Part shown: one piece after another, positions 16,764 through 25,540 of the stretch
Layout of the letters: each line of letters opens with the position of its first letter
Numbering within the stretch: position 1 is the first letter of the stretch
DNA from: Streptomyces sp. WMMC940
GTDB taxonomy: Bacteria > Actinomycetota > Actinomycetes > Streptomycetales > Streptomycetaceae
Length of the DNA: 64,000 nt
Assembly (NCBI RefSeq): GCF_027460265.1
Contig: NZ_JAPZBC010000001.1
Span: 6,994,001-7,058,000 of the forward strand
Reading direction: 5' to 3'
The notes under the pieces: generated by a model
The model's database searches: none
Told to the model about the DNA's origin: nothing
The model's input: only the letters and a program-made list of their open reading frames with translations
Position numbers and translations under genes: made by a program

Positions 16764-16945
16764 CCGGGTCCTTCCTCCTCCACGGCGGTGAAGGCGGTGA
16801 CGTTGAACGTGTGCAGGAACCTGTCGATGTCCTCGTCGCCCATCCCGTCGCGGTGCATGAGGGAGACCAGCGCGGGGAGATTGGTCGTGCCGGCCGGGCC
16901 GAAGCAGCCGTAGCAGCCCCGTCCGTACGTCGGGCAGAGGGCGCC
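16760..16945 (-). pseudogene. C-terminal fragment of hydrogenase small subunit (HyhS)
   Basis: The minus strand encodes LCPTYGRGCYGCFGPAGTTN, then DIDRFLHTFNVTAF, ending at a TGA that overlaps the large-subunit start. CPTYGRGCYGC is the last iron-sulfur cysteine cluster of group 3b small subunits. Everything before the Leu-Cys is gone: the upstream sequence switches abruptly to the cyclic-nucleotide-binding gene near 16945. The deletion must also have removed the FAD/NAD-binding gamma subunit normally located between. No functional small subunit can be made. Confidence 0.75.
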
Positions 16946-17341
16946 GCTCGGCGACCACGGTGATCAACGCCACCCCCAGTTCGGGGCGTTCGGCACACAG
17001 GCGGCGCACGGCGGCGGCGTCGAACTCCCACGCCCGCACGGGGCCCGGGTCTCGGCGCCGAGGTGCCAGTGCCGGGGCGGGCACAGCCACGACCAGCCGA
17101 GCAGGGCGCCCCTGCCGATGGTCTCGACGACGACCTGACCGCGCCCGGGAACATGCACGTCGAGCGCGACGGTGCCCGAGCGGATGATCCAGAAGCGGTC
17201 CGCCTCCTCGCCCTCCTCGAAGATCCGTGTGGCGCTCGGGAAGGCTGCTTCGTGGGCGAGGGCCGTCAACCGGCCGCGATGCTCGGCGGGCAGGGCCGTG
17301 AGCACCCCTTCGCCGGTGTCGCCGCCCGTCTGCGGGGTCAC
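16946..17341 (-). pseudogene. Truncated, frameshifted cyclic-nucleotide-binding domain gene
   Basis: The reading frame starts at GTG 17341 (overlapping the preceding stop as GTGA) and reads AFPSATRIFEEGEEADRFWI, typical of Crp-type cyclic-nucleotide-binding domains. It then breaks near 17040: AETRAPCGRG should be AETRAPVRAWEFDAAAVRRL, found in the next frame, and loss of one G in CCGGTG explains it. The 3' end is lost at the deletion junction near 16945. An intact paralogue of 153 residues lies at 51064-51525 and allows the missing tail (about 25 residues) to be recognised. There is no DNA-binding domain in either copy. Confidence 0.7.
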
Positions 17342-18291
17342 GGTGCGCTCCCCGTCCGCGTGGCCTCCCGGTGGAGGGCGTGCGCCTCTTCGGTGAGGTC
17401 GATGCCGGTGGGGCACCAGACGATGCACCGGCCGCAGCCGACGCAGCCGGAGCTGTCGAACTGGTCGTGCCACGTGCCCAGTTTGTGGGTGAGCCACTGG
17501 CGGTACCGGCTGCGCGGGGTGGCCCGGACCGGGCCGCCGTGGAGGAGCGAGAAGTCCAGGTCGTAGCAGGAGTCCCAGCGGCGCCACCGCTCCGCGTGGT
17601 CGCCGGTCAGATCGGTCACGTCCTCGGTGGTCGTGCAGAAGCAGGTGGGGCAGACCATGGTGCAGTTGCCGCAGCTCAGGCATCTGGCCGTGACGTCGTC
17701 CCAGCGGTCCGCCTCCAGGGTGTCTCCCGCATCAGCGTGCGCAGGTACCGGAGGCATGGACCGGCCCATGCGTTGGGCCGCCTCGCTCACCGCGGAGGCG
17801 GCTGCCGCGCGGGTGGGCTCGTCGGCGTCGCGGCGCGGGAGCTCCGCGAGCACCGCCGCACCCTCCGGGCTTCCGCTGCGGCACAGGAACCGGTGGCCGG
17901 CGGCGTCCACGCCTCGGTCAGCGCGAGGTCGTATCCGGCGTCCGCTGCCGGTCCCGTGCCCATCGAGACGCAGAAGCAGGTGGCACCCGGCTCGGTGCAC
18001 TCGACGGCGATCAGGAAGGCGCCCGTTCGCCGGGAGAGGTAGGCGGGGTCACGGTAGCGGCCGCCGGCCATCACCCGGTCGAGGATCCGAATGGCCCGCA
18101 GATCGCAGGGCCTCACGCCGAGGAAGGCGTACGCAACGCTCCCGGGTGCCTCCGGGTGCACGGTCAGCCCGCCGTCGGGGCCGCGGTCGGCGCTCCACTG
18201 ACGCACACGCGCCGGATGGAGGAACGACTTCCACGACTGCGGCCCCGCGCTGTGCGCGAAGGCGGCGGTGTGCTGTCGGTCGTGGACAGGG
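17338..18291 (-). pseudogene. Hydrogenase iron-sulfur (beta) subunit, 5'-truncated and frameshifted
   Basis: This is the electron-transfer subunit of the group 3b hydrogenase. The 3' part has two [4Fe-4S] motifs, CLSCGNCTMVCPTCF and CVGCGRCIVWCPTG. The 5' part reads HSAGPQSWKSFLHP and AFLGVRPCDLRAIRI in another frame. The frames meet near 17908, where LTEAW should be LTEA-V-DAAGHRFLC; loss of one G in GCGGTG accounts for it. The first 60 or so residues of the family are missing, because the frame begins directly after the maturation-protease stop. With the deletion downstream, the operon cannot produce an active complex. Confidence 0.75.
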
Positions 18292-18293
18292 TG

Positions 18294-18896
18294 TCAGGTG
18301 CGTCTCCCTCCGGCTCCGATATGGGTCCGGCGTGTCCCTGGTGCGGACCCGTCCCCGGGGCGGTCGCCGGTACTCACCCGTCCCCGCGGGCCGTGGGCCG
18401 GAACCTCGCGGTGGCGGCGGATGTCCGCCTCGATCCGCCGGACCAGACCCGGCACCGCGCGTGCCACCGCCGGGGTGAGTCCCGTGCCCAGCGAACGGTC
18501 CGCTCCCTCGACCGCGTACACGACGAGACGGCCGGGACCTCGTCCGAGGACGTCGCCGAGCCGGACCGCCTCGGCGAGGCCGAGTCCGTGCGTGCTGTGC
18601 CGAGCCGGGCCGGCCGGGTGGAAGGAGCCGTCGGGGTTCCCGGACCACCGGTGCGTCCGCCCCGGCCGCACCGACGGGGGGAAGCAGGCGTCGACGACCA
18701 CCGCCAGGGCGGTGTCCTCCCAGAGGCCGATCAGCCGGCCGGGGTCCCCGTCGGACTGCGCCAGTACGGTGCCCTGGGACAGCGGCTGCCGCGCGGCCCG
18801 GTCCTTCAGCGCGGCGACGACGGCCCAGCCGATCCCGTCGTCCCGGCGGAACTCGTTGCCGATCCCGATGACCGCCGTGCGGGCTACCGGTTCCAT
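18294..18896 (-). CDS. Hydrogenase maturation protease (HyaD/HoxW type)
   Basis: A 200-residue endopeptidase that removes the C-terminal tail of the large subunit after nickel insertion. Key features are the N-terminal GIGNEFRRDDGIGW with the nickel-binding Glu, the VVVDACF aspartate, and a HGLGL histidine. The family is usually about 160-170 residues; the last 35 or so (after EADIRRHRE) are low-complexity and may be read-through into deleted DNA. GAGGAG lies about 9 bases before the ATG. In related operons the protease follows the large subunit; here it precedes the beta-subunit remnant, so the operon has been rearranged. Confidence 0.82.
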   Translation of the reverse strand: MEPVARTAVIGIGNEFRRDDGIGWAVVAALKDRAARQPLSQGTVLAQSDGDPGRLIGLWEDTALAVVVDACFPPSVRPGRTHRWSGNPDGSFHPAGPARHSTHGLGLAEAVRLGDVLGRGPGRLVVYAVEGADRSLGTGLTPAVARAVPGLVRRIEADIRRHREVPAHGPRGRVSTGDRPGDGSAPGTRRTHIGAGGRRT

Positions 18897-19419
18897 GACC
18901 GCTGTCTCCTCGTCCTTACGGCGTCTGTGCGTGCGGCGTCCACCGGCCCCGGAGCCGGCTCCTTGAATGCGATTTTTCCTATCAGATACGTATATTCACC
19001 TGCTTGCAGACTCGTCGCCGCCCATGTCGTCAACGACACGCGCCACACCGGCACTTCGGCAGGCCGGGCTCGGCCTGCACCGCATGGACGGCCGGAGTGC
19101 AGCGTCTGCCCACGTTCCGGGCGCCCTCAGGTCAGCGGCATCCGAGCGGTTCGCCGCTCGCCGCACCACCCACGCGACTCGTCACCGCGCCGCGTGGGGG
19201 CAGCCCGCAGGGCGGGCGGGGCAGCCCCTGCTCCGGGGCCGTTCGGCCCATGTGGCCGGCCCCCGCGCAGGGCCAGCGTGGTGGCAGGGACAGGGGCACG
19301 TGCGACGTCGCCCTCGCGTCACTCGTGCGGGCGCCGTGGAGCACGTCCGCCGCGAGGCCGCTCGCCGCCGCGGAGGGTCCGCCCCGGGGGAGTCCCGCCA
19401 CCCAGGAAGGGGCACCGTC
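18897..19419. other. Intergenic region with AT-rich promoter and one dyad
   Basis: An AT-rich block at 18963-19010 (GCGATTTTTCCTATCAGATA, then CGTATATTCACC) is the likely promoter area of the minus-strand hydrogenase genes. The dyad at 19234 serves the plus-strand CBS-BON gene. No gene was recognised in between. Confidence 0.4.
19234..19250 (+). promoter_or_regulatory. Island dyad upstream of CBS-BON gene
   Basis: CGGGGCCGTTCGGCCCA, a near-consensus copy 170 bases before the CBS-BON start at 19420. Confidence 0.5.
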
Positions 19420-20139
19420 ATGACCGATTCCCCGCGCACGGTGAGCGACGTCATGACCCACGCCGCGGTCGCGGTGGGGCGTCACGCCGCGTACAAGGAG
19501 ATCGTGGAGCTGATGGACCAGTGGAAGGTCAGTGCCCTGCCGGTCGTCGAGGGCGACGGGAGGGTCATAGGCGTGGTGTCCGAGGCCGATCTCCTGCCGA
19601 AGGAGGAGTTCCGCATCGACGCCCCGACGCTCGGCGAAGGGGCCCGGCCGGACCTGTGGAAGGCGGGTGCGGTGACCGCCGGCGAGCTCATGTCGAGCCC
19701 CGCGGTCACCGTCCACCCGGGGGCGACCGTCGCGGAGGCCGCGCGGATCATGGCAAGGCGACGGGTGAAGCGGCTCCCGGTGGTCGACCGGGTCGGCATG
19801 CTGGAAGGCGTGGTCAGCCGCAGCGACTTGCTGAAGGTGTTCCTGCGCACGGACGAGGACCTCGCCGAGGACGTCCGTCGCCACGTACTCGCGGACCTTC
19901 CGGCCGCCGTCGGGGTGGAGGCGTCCGTCACGGACGGAGTGGTCACCCTCAGCGGGGAGCTCCGGGACCGACGGCTGGTTCCGTTGCTGGCCAAGGCCGT
20001 CCGCGCGGTCGAGGGCGTGGTGGACATCCGGGTGGATCCGACCGGGAGCTCCGCTCGTCGTGATCAACAGGGCAGGCCCGATCAACAGGGCAGGCCCGAT
20101 CAACAGGGCAGGCCCGATCAACAAGGCCGGGAGGGCTGA
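19420..20139 (+). CDS. CBS-BON domain protein with tandem-repeat tail
   Basis: A 239-residue protein: two CBS domains (about 10-66 and 88-143: VSDVMTHAAVAV, GVVSEADLLPKEE, RVKRLPVVDRVGMLEG), a BON domain (about 155-215: VTDGVVTLSGELRD, VEGVVDIRVDP) and an unusual C-terminal tail of repeated QQGRPD units. The tail comes from an 18-bp DNA repeat (20062-20133). AGGAAGG sits 9 bases before the ATG. Function of CBS-BON proteins is unproven; adenine-nucleotide sensing at a membrane is a reasonable guess. Its genomic neighbours and upstream dyad place it in the stress regulon. Confidence 0.88.
   Translation: MTDSPRTVSDVMTHAAVAVGRHAAYKEIVELMDQWKVSALPVVEGDGRVIGVVSEADLLPKEEFRIDAPTLGEGARPDLWKAGAVTAGELMSSPAVTVHPGATVAEAARIMARRRVKRLPVVDRVGMLEGVVSRSDLLKVFLRTDEDLAEDVRRHVLADLPAAVGVEASVTDGVVTLSGELRDRRLVPLLAKAVRAVEGVVDIRVDPTGSSARRDQQGRPDQQGRPDQQGRPDQQGREG
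20062..20133 (+). repeat. 18-bp tandem repeat inside CBS-BON gene
   Basis: GATCAACAGGGCAGGCCC is repeated three times exactly (from 20062) with a fourth, diverged copy. Each unit is in frame and adds DQQGRP. Recent slippage is likely because the copies are identical at the DNA level. Confidence 0.85.
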
Positions 20140-20154
20140 GGCGCAGGCGCGGAC

Positions 20155-20171
20155 CGGGACCGTTCGGCCCT
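20155..20171 (+). promoter_or_regulatory. Island dyad
   Basis: CGGGACCGTTCGGCCCT, same centre and arms as the other copies, directly downstream of the CBS-BON stop. Confidence 0.45.
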
Positions 20172-20506
20172 GGTCCGGGGCGCGGCACACGGCATCCTCG
20201 GGGAGGAGACCCGACGGTCAGGACCCGTGCTCGCGCAGCCGGCATGCCGCCTCCTCGTCCGTCAGACCGGTCGGCCGTGTGTCCTCGGGCGGCACGATCC
20301 GCGTGGGTCGAGAGGTCACACTCGCCCCGCCGTCGGTTCGGCGGGGTGGTCTCGGGTCCGTACCGCGGAGACGACGGTCCCCCCGGCCCCGTCCCGGACG
20401 GAGCCGCGGCTCGTGAGCCGGACCGGGGACCGGGGCGAACGGGCTCCGGGCCGTCCCCGTCGTGCCCGTTGCGGGCGTGGCGGGCGGAAGCCGGTCGGTT
20501 CCGGCC

Positions 20507-20523
20507 GGGGGCCGTTCAGCCCT
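20507..20523 (+). promoter_or_regulatory. Island dyad upstream of pncB remnant
   Basis: GGGGGCCGTTCAGCCCT, 133 bases before the GTG of the remnant at 20656. Confidence 0.45.
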
Positions 20524-20655
20524 GCCCGGTGGGCGTGGCCGCGGCGCAGGCTGGAACCGCGATCGCCCGGGGCGGGTTCCGGAAGGGCGCTGCCCGATCG
20601 CCCGGGGTCCCGGACCGCTCGTCCCGTGAGGTGCACTTCGAGGAGGGTGCTCGCC

Positions 20656-20775
20656 GTGGCCGACGCGGCCACCACCGACCCGTACGAGGTCACGATGGCC
20701 GTGTCCTACCGCGTGATCCGCCGTACCGGGACCCGGCGGGTCAGCCGTCCGCTGCGACGATCCTGCGCCCGGTGA
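20656..20775 (+). pseudogene. N-terminal remnant of nicotinate phosphoribosyltransferase
   Basis: A GTG with GAGGAGG about 9 bases upstream opens ADAATTDPYEVTMAVSYRVI. The TDxYExTMxxSY motif is the start of nicotinate phosphoribosyltransferases (PncB). After about 22 residues the sequence becomes basic filler and stops, overlapping the end of the convergent HTH/PNPOx gene. A PncB (Rv0573c) gene belongs to the mycobacterial DosR regulon, which fits the neighbourhood. I infer that the gene body was deleted. Confidence 0.4.
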
Positions 20776-21430
20776 CGCGGGACGGCGTGAGCTCGACCCA
20801 GAGGTCGCGGTGCCCGCCGGCCCAGGGTGAGGTCGGGGCCAGTTCCGTCAGCCGGCGGACCGCCGCCTCCTCGGTGACGGCGCGCGCCGTTCCGACGGCC
20901 AGGACGCTCCACCCCCGGCTGAAGGCGTCGTCGATGCGGTCCACCTCGAAGGCGACCTCGCTTCCCGCGGCGAAGGCGGGCACCTTGCCCAGCGCGGTAC
21001 GGAAGGCGATGTCGGTGCCGTCGACCACGTAGTTCACCGGTACCACCGCCGGCCCTTCCGGCGTGAGCACCCCGATCCGCCCCACACCATGGCCGGACAT
21101 CAGGGACCGGCATTCCGCTTCGTCGAGCTCGGCCAGTCCCGCGTCCCGCAGGGCCGCGCCCAGCCCGGGCGGCTGGTCGACCGTCCCCCCGGCCAGTTCG
21201 GCCACCGTCGTCTCCAGGGCGGCGGCGATCTGCTGCAGCGTGGCCGTGTCGGGTGCCGCGGGCTGCTCCTCCAGGTACTGGACGTAGGTGGCGGCCGCCC
21301 CACTGCGCTCGGCCACCTCCTCCCGGGTCAGCCCGAGTTGCTCGCGCCGGGCCGCGAGCCGCCGGCCCATGTCGGTGCGCGAGTGCGGCGACGGTCCGGC
21401 GGTTGAACCGTGCGCGGACGTGCTGGACAT
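20741..21430 (-). CDS. HTH - flavin-binding (PNPOx-like) protein
   Basis: A 229-residue paralogue of the protein at 5471 without the DUF1918 part. Residues about 20-85 form a Cro/C1 helix-turn-helix (RRLAARREQLGLTREEVAER, YVQYLEEQPAAP). About 90-225 is a split-barrel domain (GRIGVLTPEGPAVVPVNYVV, FRTALGKVPAFAAGSEVAF, GWSVLAVGTA). GGGGAGG lies upstream of the ATG. It may be a redox- or flavin-responsive regulator; no DNA target is known. It diverges from the CBS-BON gene at 21699 and shares the dyad at 21580. Confidence 0.85.
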   Translation of the reverse strand: MSSTSAHGSTAGPSPHSRTDMGRRLAARREQLGLTREEVAERSGAAATYVQYLEEQPAAPDTATLQQIAAALETTVAELAGGTVDQPPGLGAALRDAGLAELDEAECRSLMSGHGVGRIGVLTPEGPAVVPVNYVVDGTDIAFRTALGKVPAFAAGSEVAFEVDRIDDAFSRGWSVLAVGTARAVTEEAAVRRLTELAPTSPWAGGHRDLWVELTPSRVTGRRIVAADG

Positions 21431-21579
21431 CGTGGGTCCGCCTCCCCTCGTCGGGCATCAGGGTCATGGCGCAGCGCCGGGCTCCCCGGCACGGCATCCG
21501 GTGCGCCGACGGCGCGGAGGGTCGCCGCCCGCTCCGGGTCCTCCACCGCCAGGGTGTCCCGCACCGAGCGCGGGGCGCT

Positions 21580-21596
21580 TGGGCCGGACGGCCCCG
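21580..21596 (-). promoter_or_regulatory. Island dyad in divergent promoter region
   Basis: Minus strand CGGGGCCGTCCGGCCCA differs by one base from the copy at 19234. It lies 150 bases before the HTH/PNPOx start and 103 bases before the CBS-BON start. Confidence 0.5.
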
Positions 21597-21698
21597 AGCC
21601 GGCCCCCGTCGGCCCATCCCGGACGCCACCGGGCCGTGGGACAGTGACGGCAAGTGCTGTCACCACCTGTCGTCGGCAGGCTCTCCGTGAGGCGCACC

Positions 21699-22367
21699 AT
21701 GACGTTCTCCGCACCGCGCTCCGTCGAAGACGTGATGACGAAGAAAGTCGTCGCGGTCGCTCCTCACGCGCGGTTCAAGGACATCGTGGCCGCCATGGGG
21801 CGATGGAGCGTGACCGCCGTCCCGGTCGTCGACGACGAAAGGCGCGTGGTCGGCGTCGTCTCCGAAGCCGACCTGCTCCGGAAGGAGGAGGTCCGCGGTA
21901 CCGATCCGGCCCGCGCGGACCCACTGCACCGCCCGGACGCCGAAAGGGCCGGGGACGTGAGGGCCGAGGACCTCATGACCGCTCCGCCGGTCACGGTCCG
22001 GGCCGCGGCGACCCTGCCCCACGCGGCCCGCCTCATGGCCCGGCGGCATGTGAAGCGCCTGCCCGTCGTGGACGCGCACGGCGTTCTGAAGGGCATGGTC
22101 AGCCGGGCGGACCTCCTCAAGGTGTTCCTCCGCCCCGACGACGACATCGCGGCCGAAGTCCAGGATCTCGTCGACCGCCTCTTCGCGGACTCGCGTCCAG
22201 GAGTACGGGTCGAAGTGGAGGACGGGGTCGTCACGCTCGGCGGAACGGTCGGCGACAGTGGCCTCGTCCCCATCGTCGGCCGACTGGCCGGGTCCGTGGA
22301 GGGGGTCGTCGACGTCCGATGCGAGTTCGGCAATCCGCCGCCCGCGGACACGGCGGACGACCGTTGA
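21699..22367 (+). CDS. CBS-BON domain protein
   Basis: A 222-residue protein with the same plan as its paralogues: CBS domains at about 10-66 and 90-146 (VEDVMTKKVVAV, GVVSEADLLRKEEV, HVKRLPVVDAHGVLKG) and BON at about 155-215 (VEDGVVTLGGTVGDSGLVP, VEGVVDVRCEF). Start chosen at ATG 21699, where the domain begins; the frame is open 45 bases further. The ribosome binding site is modest (GTGAGG). It is divergent from the HTH/PNPOx gene, with a shared island dyad between. Confidence 0.87.
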   Translation: MTFSAPRSVEDVMTKKVVAVAPHARFKDIVAAMGRWSVTAVPVVDDERRVVGVVSEADLLRKEEVRGTDPARADPLHRPDAERAGDVRAEDLMTAPPVTVRAAATLPHAARLMARRHVKRLPVVDAHGVLKGMVSRADLLKVFLRPDDDIAAEVQDLVDRLFADSRPGVRVEVEDGVVTLGGTVGDSGLVPIVGRLAGSVEGVVDVRCEFGNPPPADTADDR

Positions 22368-22748
22368 CGTCGGAGCATTGGCCCGGTGTCGGGTGGGGGA
22401 CGTGCCGAGCCACCGCCGGCGTCGCGCGGCGTGCGCCGCAGCGGTCGACAGGCGCCTGCGCCCGGAGCCCTCGACACGGCCTTCTGTCCGTCACTCGCGG
22501 TGGAGCGTTCTCGCGGTGGTGCGTTCAGGTTCAACGGTCGCGGTGGGCCTGGTCCGTGGACCGGGTTCGGAGAGCCCGCGTGACCCGCCCACCGGTCGGC
22601 GTGCCGCGTCCGCCCTCGTGGACTCCGGTCTCAGGGCGCACGATCACGATGCGCCCGCGGAGCCTTCCACGCCCGGCTGGGCCGTCCCCGCACCCGTCGG
22701 GACGGCCCGACCGGGCCCGTACCGGTCCCGGTGCGGTGCGGCAGGCCC
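22368..22748. other. Gap between CBS-BON and ppdK, no gene
   Basis: About 380 bases between convergent genes. A GGTCCGTGGACC palindrome at about 22551-22562 is the only symmetric element noticed. Confidence 0.3.
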
Positions 22749-25463
22749 TCAGCCGTCCGCAGTGCCCGTCGAAACGGCCGCCCTCCCGGCTTCCAGACGT
22801 GCGATCGGTACGCGGAACGGCGAGCAGGAAACGTAGTCGAGTCCCACCTCGTGGAAGAAGTGCACCGATGCCGGATCGCCCCCGTGCTCTCCGCACACAC
22901 CGATCTCCAACTCGGGGCGTGCCGCGCGGCCCTCGGTGACCGCGATCCGTACCAGTCGGCCCACGCCCTCGCGGTCGACGGTCTCGAACGGCGACGCCGG
23001 GAACACGCCCTTCTGCAGGTAGGCGGAGAAGAAGGCGGCCTCCACGTCGTCGCGGGAGAAGCCCCAGGTCGTCTGGGTGAGATCGTTCGTGCCGAACGAG
23101 AAGAAGTCGGCCTCCCGGGCGATCCGGCCCGCGGTGAGCGCCGCCCTCGGCAGTTCGATCATCGTGCCGACCGGGCAGGTGACGTCCACGCCCTTCTCCG
23201 CGCAGACGGTGGCCAGGACCCGTTCGGCCTCCTCCCTGACCAGGCGCAGCTCCTCCACCGTGTCCACCAGCGGAACCATGATCTCGGCGCGTGGAGTCCC
23301 GCCTGCCCGCGACCGTTCCACGACCGCCTCGGCGATCGCGCGCACCTGCATGGCGAACAGCCCGGGAACGACCAGTCCCAGCCTGACGCCCCGCAACCCG
23401 AGCATCGGATTCCTCTCCTGCATACGGGAAACCGCGGCGAGCAACGCCGAGTCGTGCTCATCGGGCGGATCCCCGACCGCGTCCCTCCGGGCGACGCGGA
23501 CGGCCAGATCCGTGCGGTCGGGCAGGAACTCGTGCAGGGGCGGGTCCAGCAGCCGGATGGTCACCGGCAGCCCGTCCATCGCCTCCAGAATGCCGGTGAA
23601 GTCCGCACGCTGCAGGGGTAGGAGCGCGGCGAGAGCGGCATCCCGTTCCGTGTCCCCCTCCGCGAGGATCATGTCCTCGACGAGCCGGCGCCGGTCCCCC
23701 AGGAACATGTGCTCGGTGCGGCAGAGCCCGATCCCCTCGGCCCCGAAGCGGCGCGCCCGGGCCGCGTCCTGCGGGGTGTCCGCGTTCGCCCTCACCTCCA
23801 GGCGCCGTGCCGCGTCCGCCTGCAGCATCAGCCGGTGCACATGGCGTACGAAGTCCTGCGCGGCAGCGTCCGGGGGCGCACCGCTGTCGAAGTACCGCAC
23901 GACCCGGGACTCGACCAGAGGTACTGCACCGAGGCGGACGCTGCCCTCGGAGCCGTCCACGGAGACGACCGAACCCTCGCCGACGGTCAGGCCGTCGACG
24001 ACGAGGCAGCGTGCACGGACGTCCACGATCATGTCCTCCGCCCCGCAGACGCACACCTTCCCCATTCCCCGCGCGACCACCGCCGCGTGGCTCGTCTTGC
24101 CTCCGCGAGTGGTGAGTACGGCTTCGGCGGCGATCATGCCGGGCAGGTCGTCGGCCGTGGTCTCGTTGCGGACGAGCACCACCTTCTCCCCGGCGTCCGC
24201 CCTGCGCACGGCCTCGGCCGAGTCGAAGACGACCGCTCCCACGGCCGCTCCCGGGGAGGCGGGAACGCCCCGGGCGACCACGTCGGCCGTGCCGGCGGCG
24301 TCGAAGCGCGGGAACATGAGGCGGGTGAGCTGCTCACCCCCGACGCGGGTCAATGCCTGACGGTGCGTGATCAGACCTTCGTCGACCATGTCCGAGGCGA
24401 TGGTGAAGGCCGCCCGGGCGGTGCGTTTGCCGACGCGGGTCTGGAGCAACCAGAGCCTGCCCCGTTCGATCGTGAACTCGACGTCGCACAGGTCGCGGTA
24501 GTGGCTCTCCAGGCGGGCCAGGTACTCCTGAAGCCGCCCGAACGAGGTCGGATCCAGAGCGGCCAGCTCCTGGAGGGGCACCGCGTTGCGCACCCCGGAG
24601 ACGACGTCCTCGCCCTGGGCGCTCGGAAGGTAGTCGCCGTACACCCCCTTGTGGCCCGTGGCCGGGTCCCGGGTGAAGGCCACACCGCTCCCCGAGTCCC
24701 GGCCCAGGTTGCCGAAGACCATGGTCTGGACGGTCACCGCGGTACCCAGATCATCCGGGATGCGCTCGCGGCGCCGGTACAGCCTCGCGCGCTCCCCGTT
24801 CCAGGAGGCGAACACGGCCAGGACGGCCTGCCGCAGCTGTTCGGCGGGTGACTGGGGGAACTCGTGGCCCGACCGCTCGGCGATCAGGTCCTTGAACGAC
24901 TCGACGGTCCTGATGAGGTCGCAGACGTCCAGCCGGCTGTCGTCGGGGACGTGGTGCTGTTCCTCGATGCGCGTGAGTGTCTCCTCGAAGAGCGAGTCGT
25001 CCACGCCCATCACCGTGCGGCCGAACATCTGCACCAGCCGCCGGTAGGAGTCCCAGGCGAATCGTTCCCTCTCGGACGACTTGGCCAGCCCGAGCACCGA
25101 GTAGTCGTTGAGTCCGATGTCGAGGACGGTCTCCATCATTCCGGGCATCGAGACCCGGGCTCCGGACCTGACCGAGAGCAGCAGCGGGTCGTCCGCCCGA
25201 CCGAGTCGTTTTCCGGCAGCCCGTTCCAGCGCGGACACGTGCTCGGCGACCTGGCGCTCCAGCTCGGGCGGAGGTTCGCCGGTCGACAGGAGGACCCGGC
25301 AGGCCTCGGTGGTGATGGTGAACCCTCTCGGCACGGGCAGGCCCAGACGGGTCATCTCCGCGAGATTCGCGCCCTTGTTGCCGAGCAGCTCGGCCATGCC
25401 GCGGCCACCCCGGGCGAAGTCGTACACGTAGTCGGTCATGGCGTTTCGCTTCCGCGGCGACAT
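22749..25463 (-). CDS. ppdK: Pyruvate, phosphate dikinase
   Basis: A 904-residue enzyme interconverting pyruvate, ATP and phosphate with phosphoenolpyruvate, AMP and diphosphate. The N-terminal ATP-grasp part shows GGRGMAELLGNKGANLAEM and MFGNLGRDSGSGVAFTRDP. The phosphohistidine is His459 in TTRGGKTSHAAVV. The PEP/pyruvate barrel has GIGLCRTEHMF, SFGTNDLTQTTWG and the catalytic Cys857 in GVCGEHGGDP. Length is normal for bacterial enzymes. ATG 25463 has GAGGGAG 6 bases upstream; an ATG at 25439 begins the conserved MTDYVYDF. In dormant actinobacteria the enzyme may balance ATP/PPi and gluconeogenic flux. A strong inverted repeat lies 78 bases upstream. Confidence 0.95.
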   Translation of the reverse strand: MSPRKRNAMTDYVYDFARGGRGMAELLGNKGANLAEMTRLGLPVPRGFTITTEACRVLLSTGEPPPELERQVAEHVSALERAAGKRLGRADDPLLLSVRSGARVSMPGMMETVLDIGLNDYSVLGLAKSSERERFAWDSYRRLVQMFGRTVMGVDDSLFEETLTRIEEQHHVPDDSRLDVCDLIRTVESFKDLIAERSGHEFPQSPAEQLRQAVLAVFASWNGERARLYRRRERIPDDLGTAVTVQTMVFGNLGRDSGSGVAFTRDPATGHKGVYGDYLPSAQGEDVVSGVRNAVPLQELAALDPTSFGRLQEYLARLESHYRDLCDVEFTIERGRLWLLQTRVGKRTARAAFTIASDMVDEGLITHRQALTRVGGEQLTRLMFPRFDAAGTADVVARGVPASPGAAVGAVVFDSAEAVRRADAGEKVVLVRNETTADDLPGMIAAEAVLTTRGGKTSHAAVVARGMGKVCVCGAEDMIVDVRARCLVVDGLTVGEGSVVSVDGSEGSVRLGAVPLVESRVVRYFDSGAPPDAAAQDFVRHVHRLMLQADAARRLEVRANADTPQDAARARRFGAEGIGLCRTEHMFLGDRRRLVEDMILAEGDTERDAALAALLPLQRADFTGILEAMDGLPVTIRLLDPPLHEFLPDRTDLAVRVARRDAVGDPPDEHDSALLAAVSRMQERNPMLGLRGVRLGLVVPGLFAMQVRAIAEAVVERSRAGGTPRAEIMVPLVDTVEELRLVREEAERVLATVCAEKGVDVTCPVGTMIELPRAALTAGRIAREADFFSFGTNDLTQTTWGFSRDDVEAAFFSAYLQKGVFPASPFETVDREGVGRLVRIAVTEGRAARPELEIGVCGEHGGDPASVHFFHEVGLDYVSCSPFRVPIARLEAGRAAVSTGTADG

Positions 25464-25540
25464 GCCGGCTCCCTCTGCGGGCCGGCGCCTACTCGTCCAC
25501 TGTCACCGAGCGCGTTCGCGAGGCAGAAGGGCCATACGTC

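Larger units (their letters stand above)
20140..20655. other. Gap with two island dyads
   Basis: Dyads at 20155 and 20507 flank DNA in which no family-like frame was found. The second stands about 130 bases before the fragment of nicotinate phosphoribosyltransferase. Confidence 0.35.

Noticed and set aside
15165..16913. Plus-strand open frame opposite the hydrogenase large subunit
   Set aside because: Shadow of the minus-strand gene, which has both nickel-binding motifs.
20062..20133. Possible CRISPR array
   Set aside because: Units are 18 bp, directly adjacent and in frame within a coding gene; there are no spacers.
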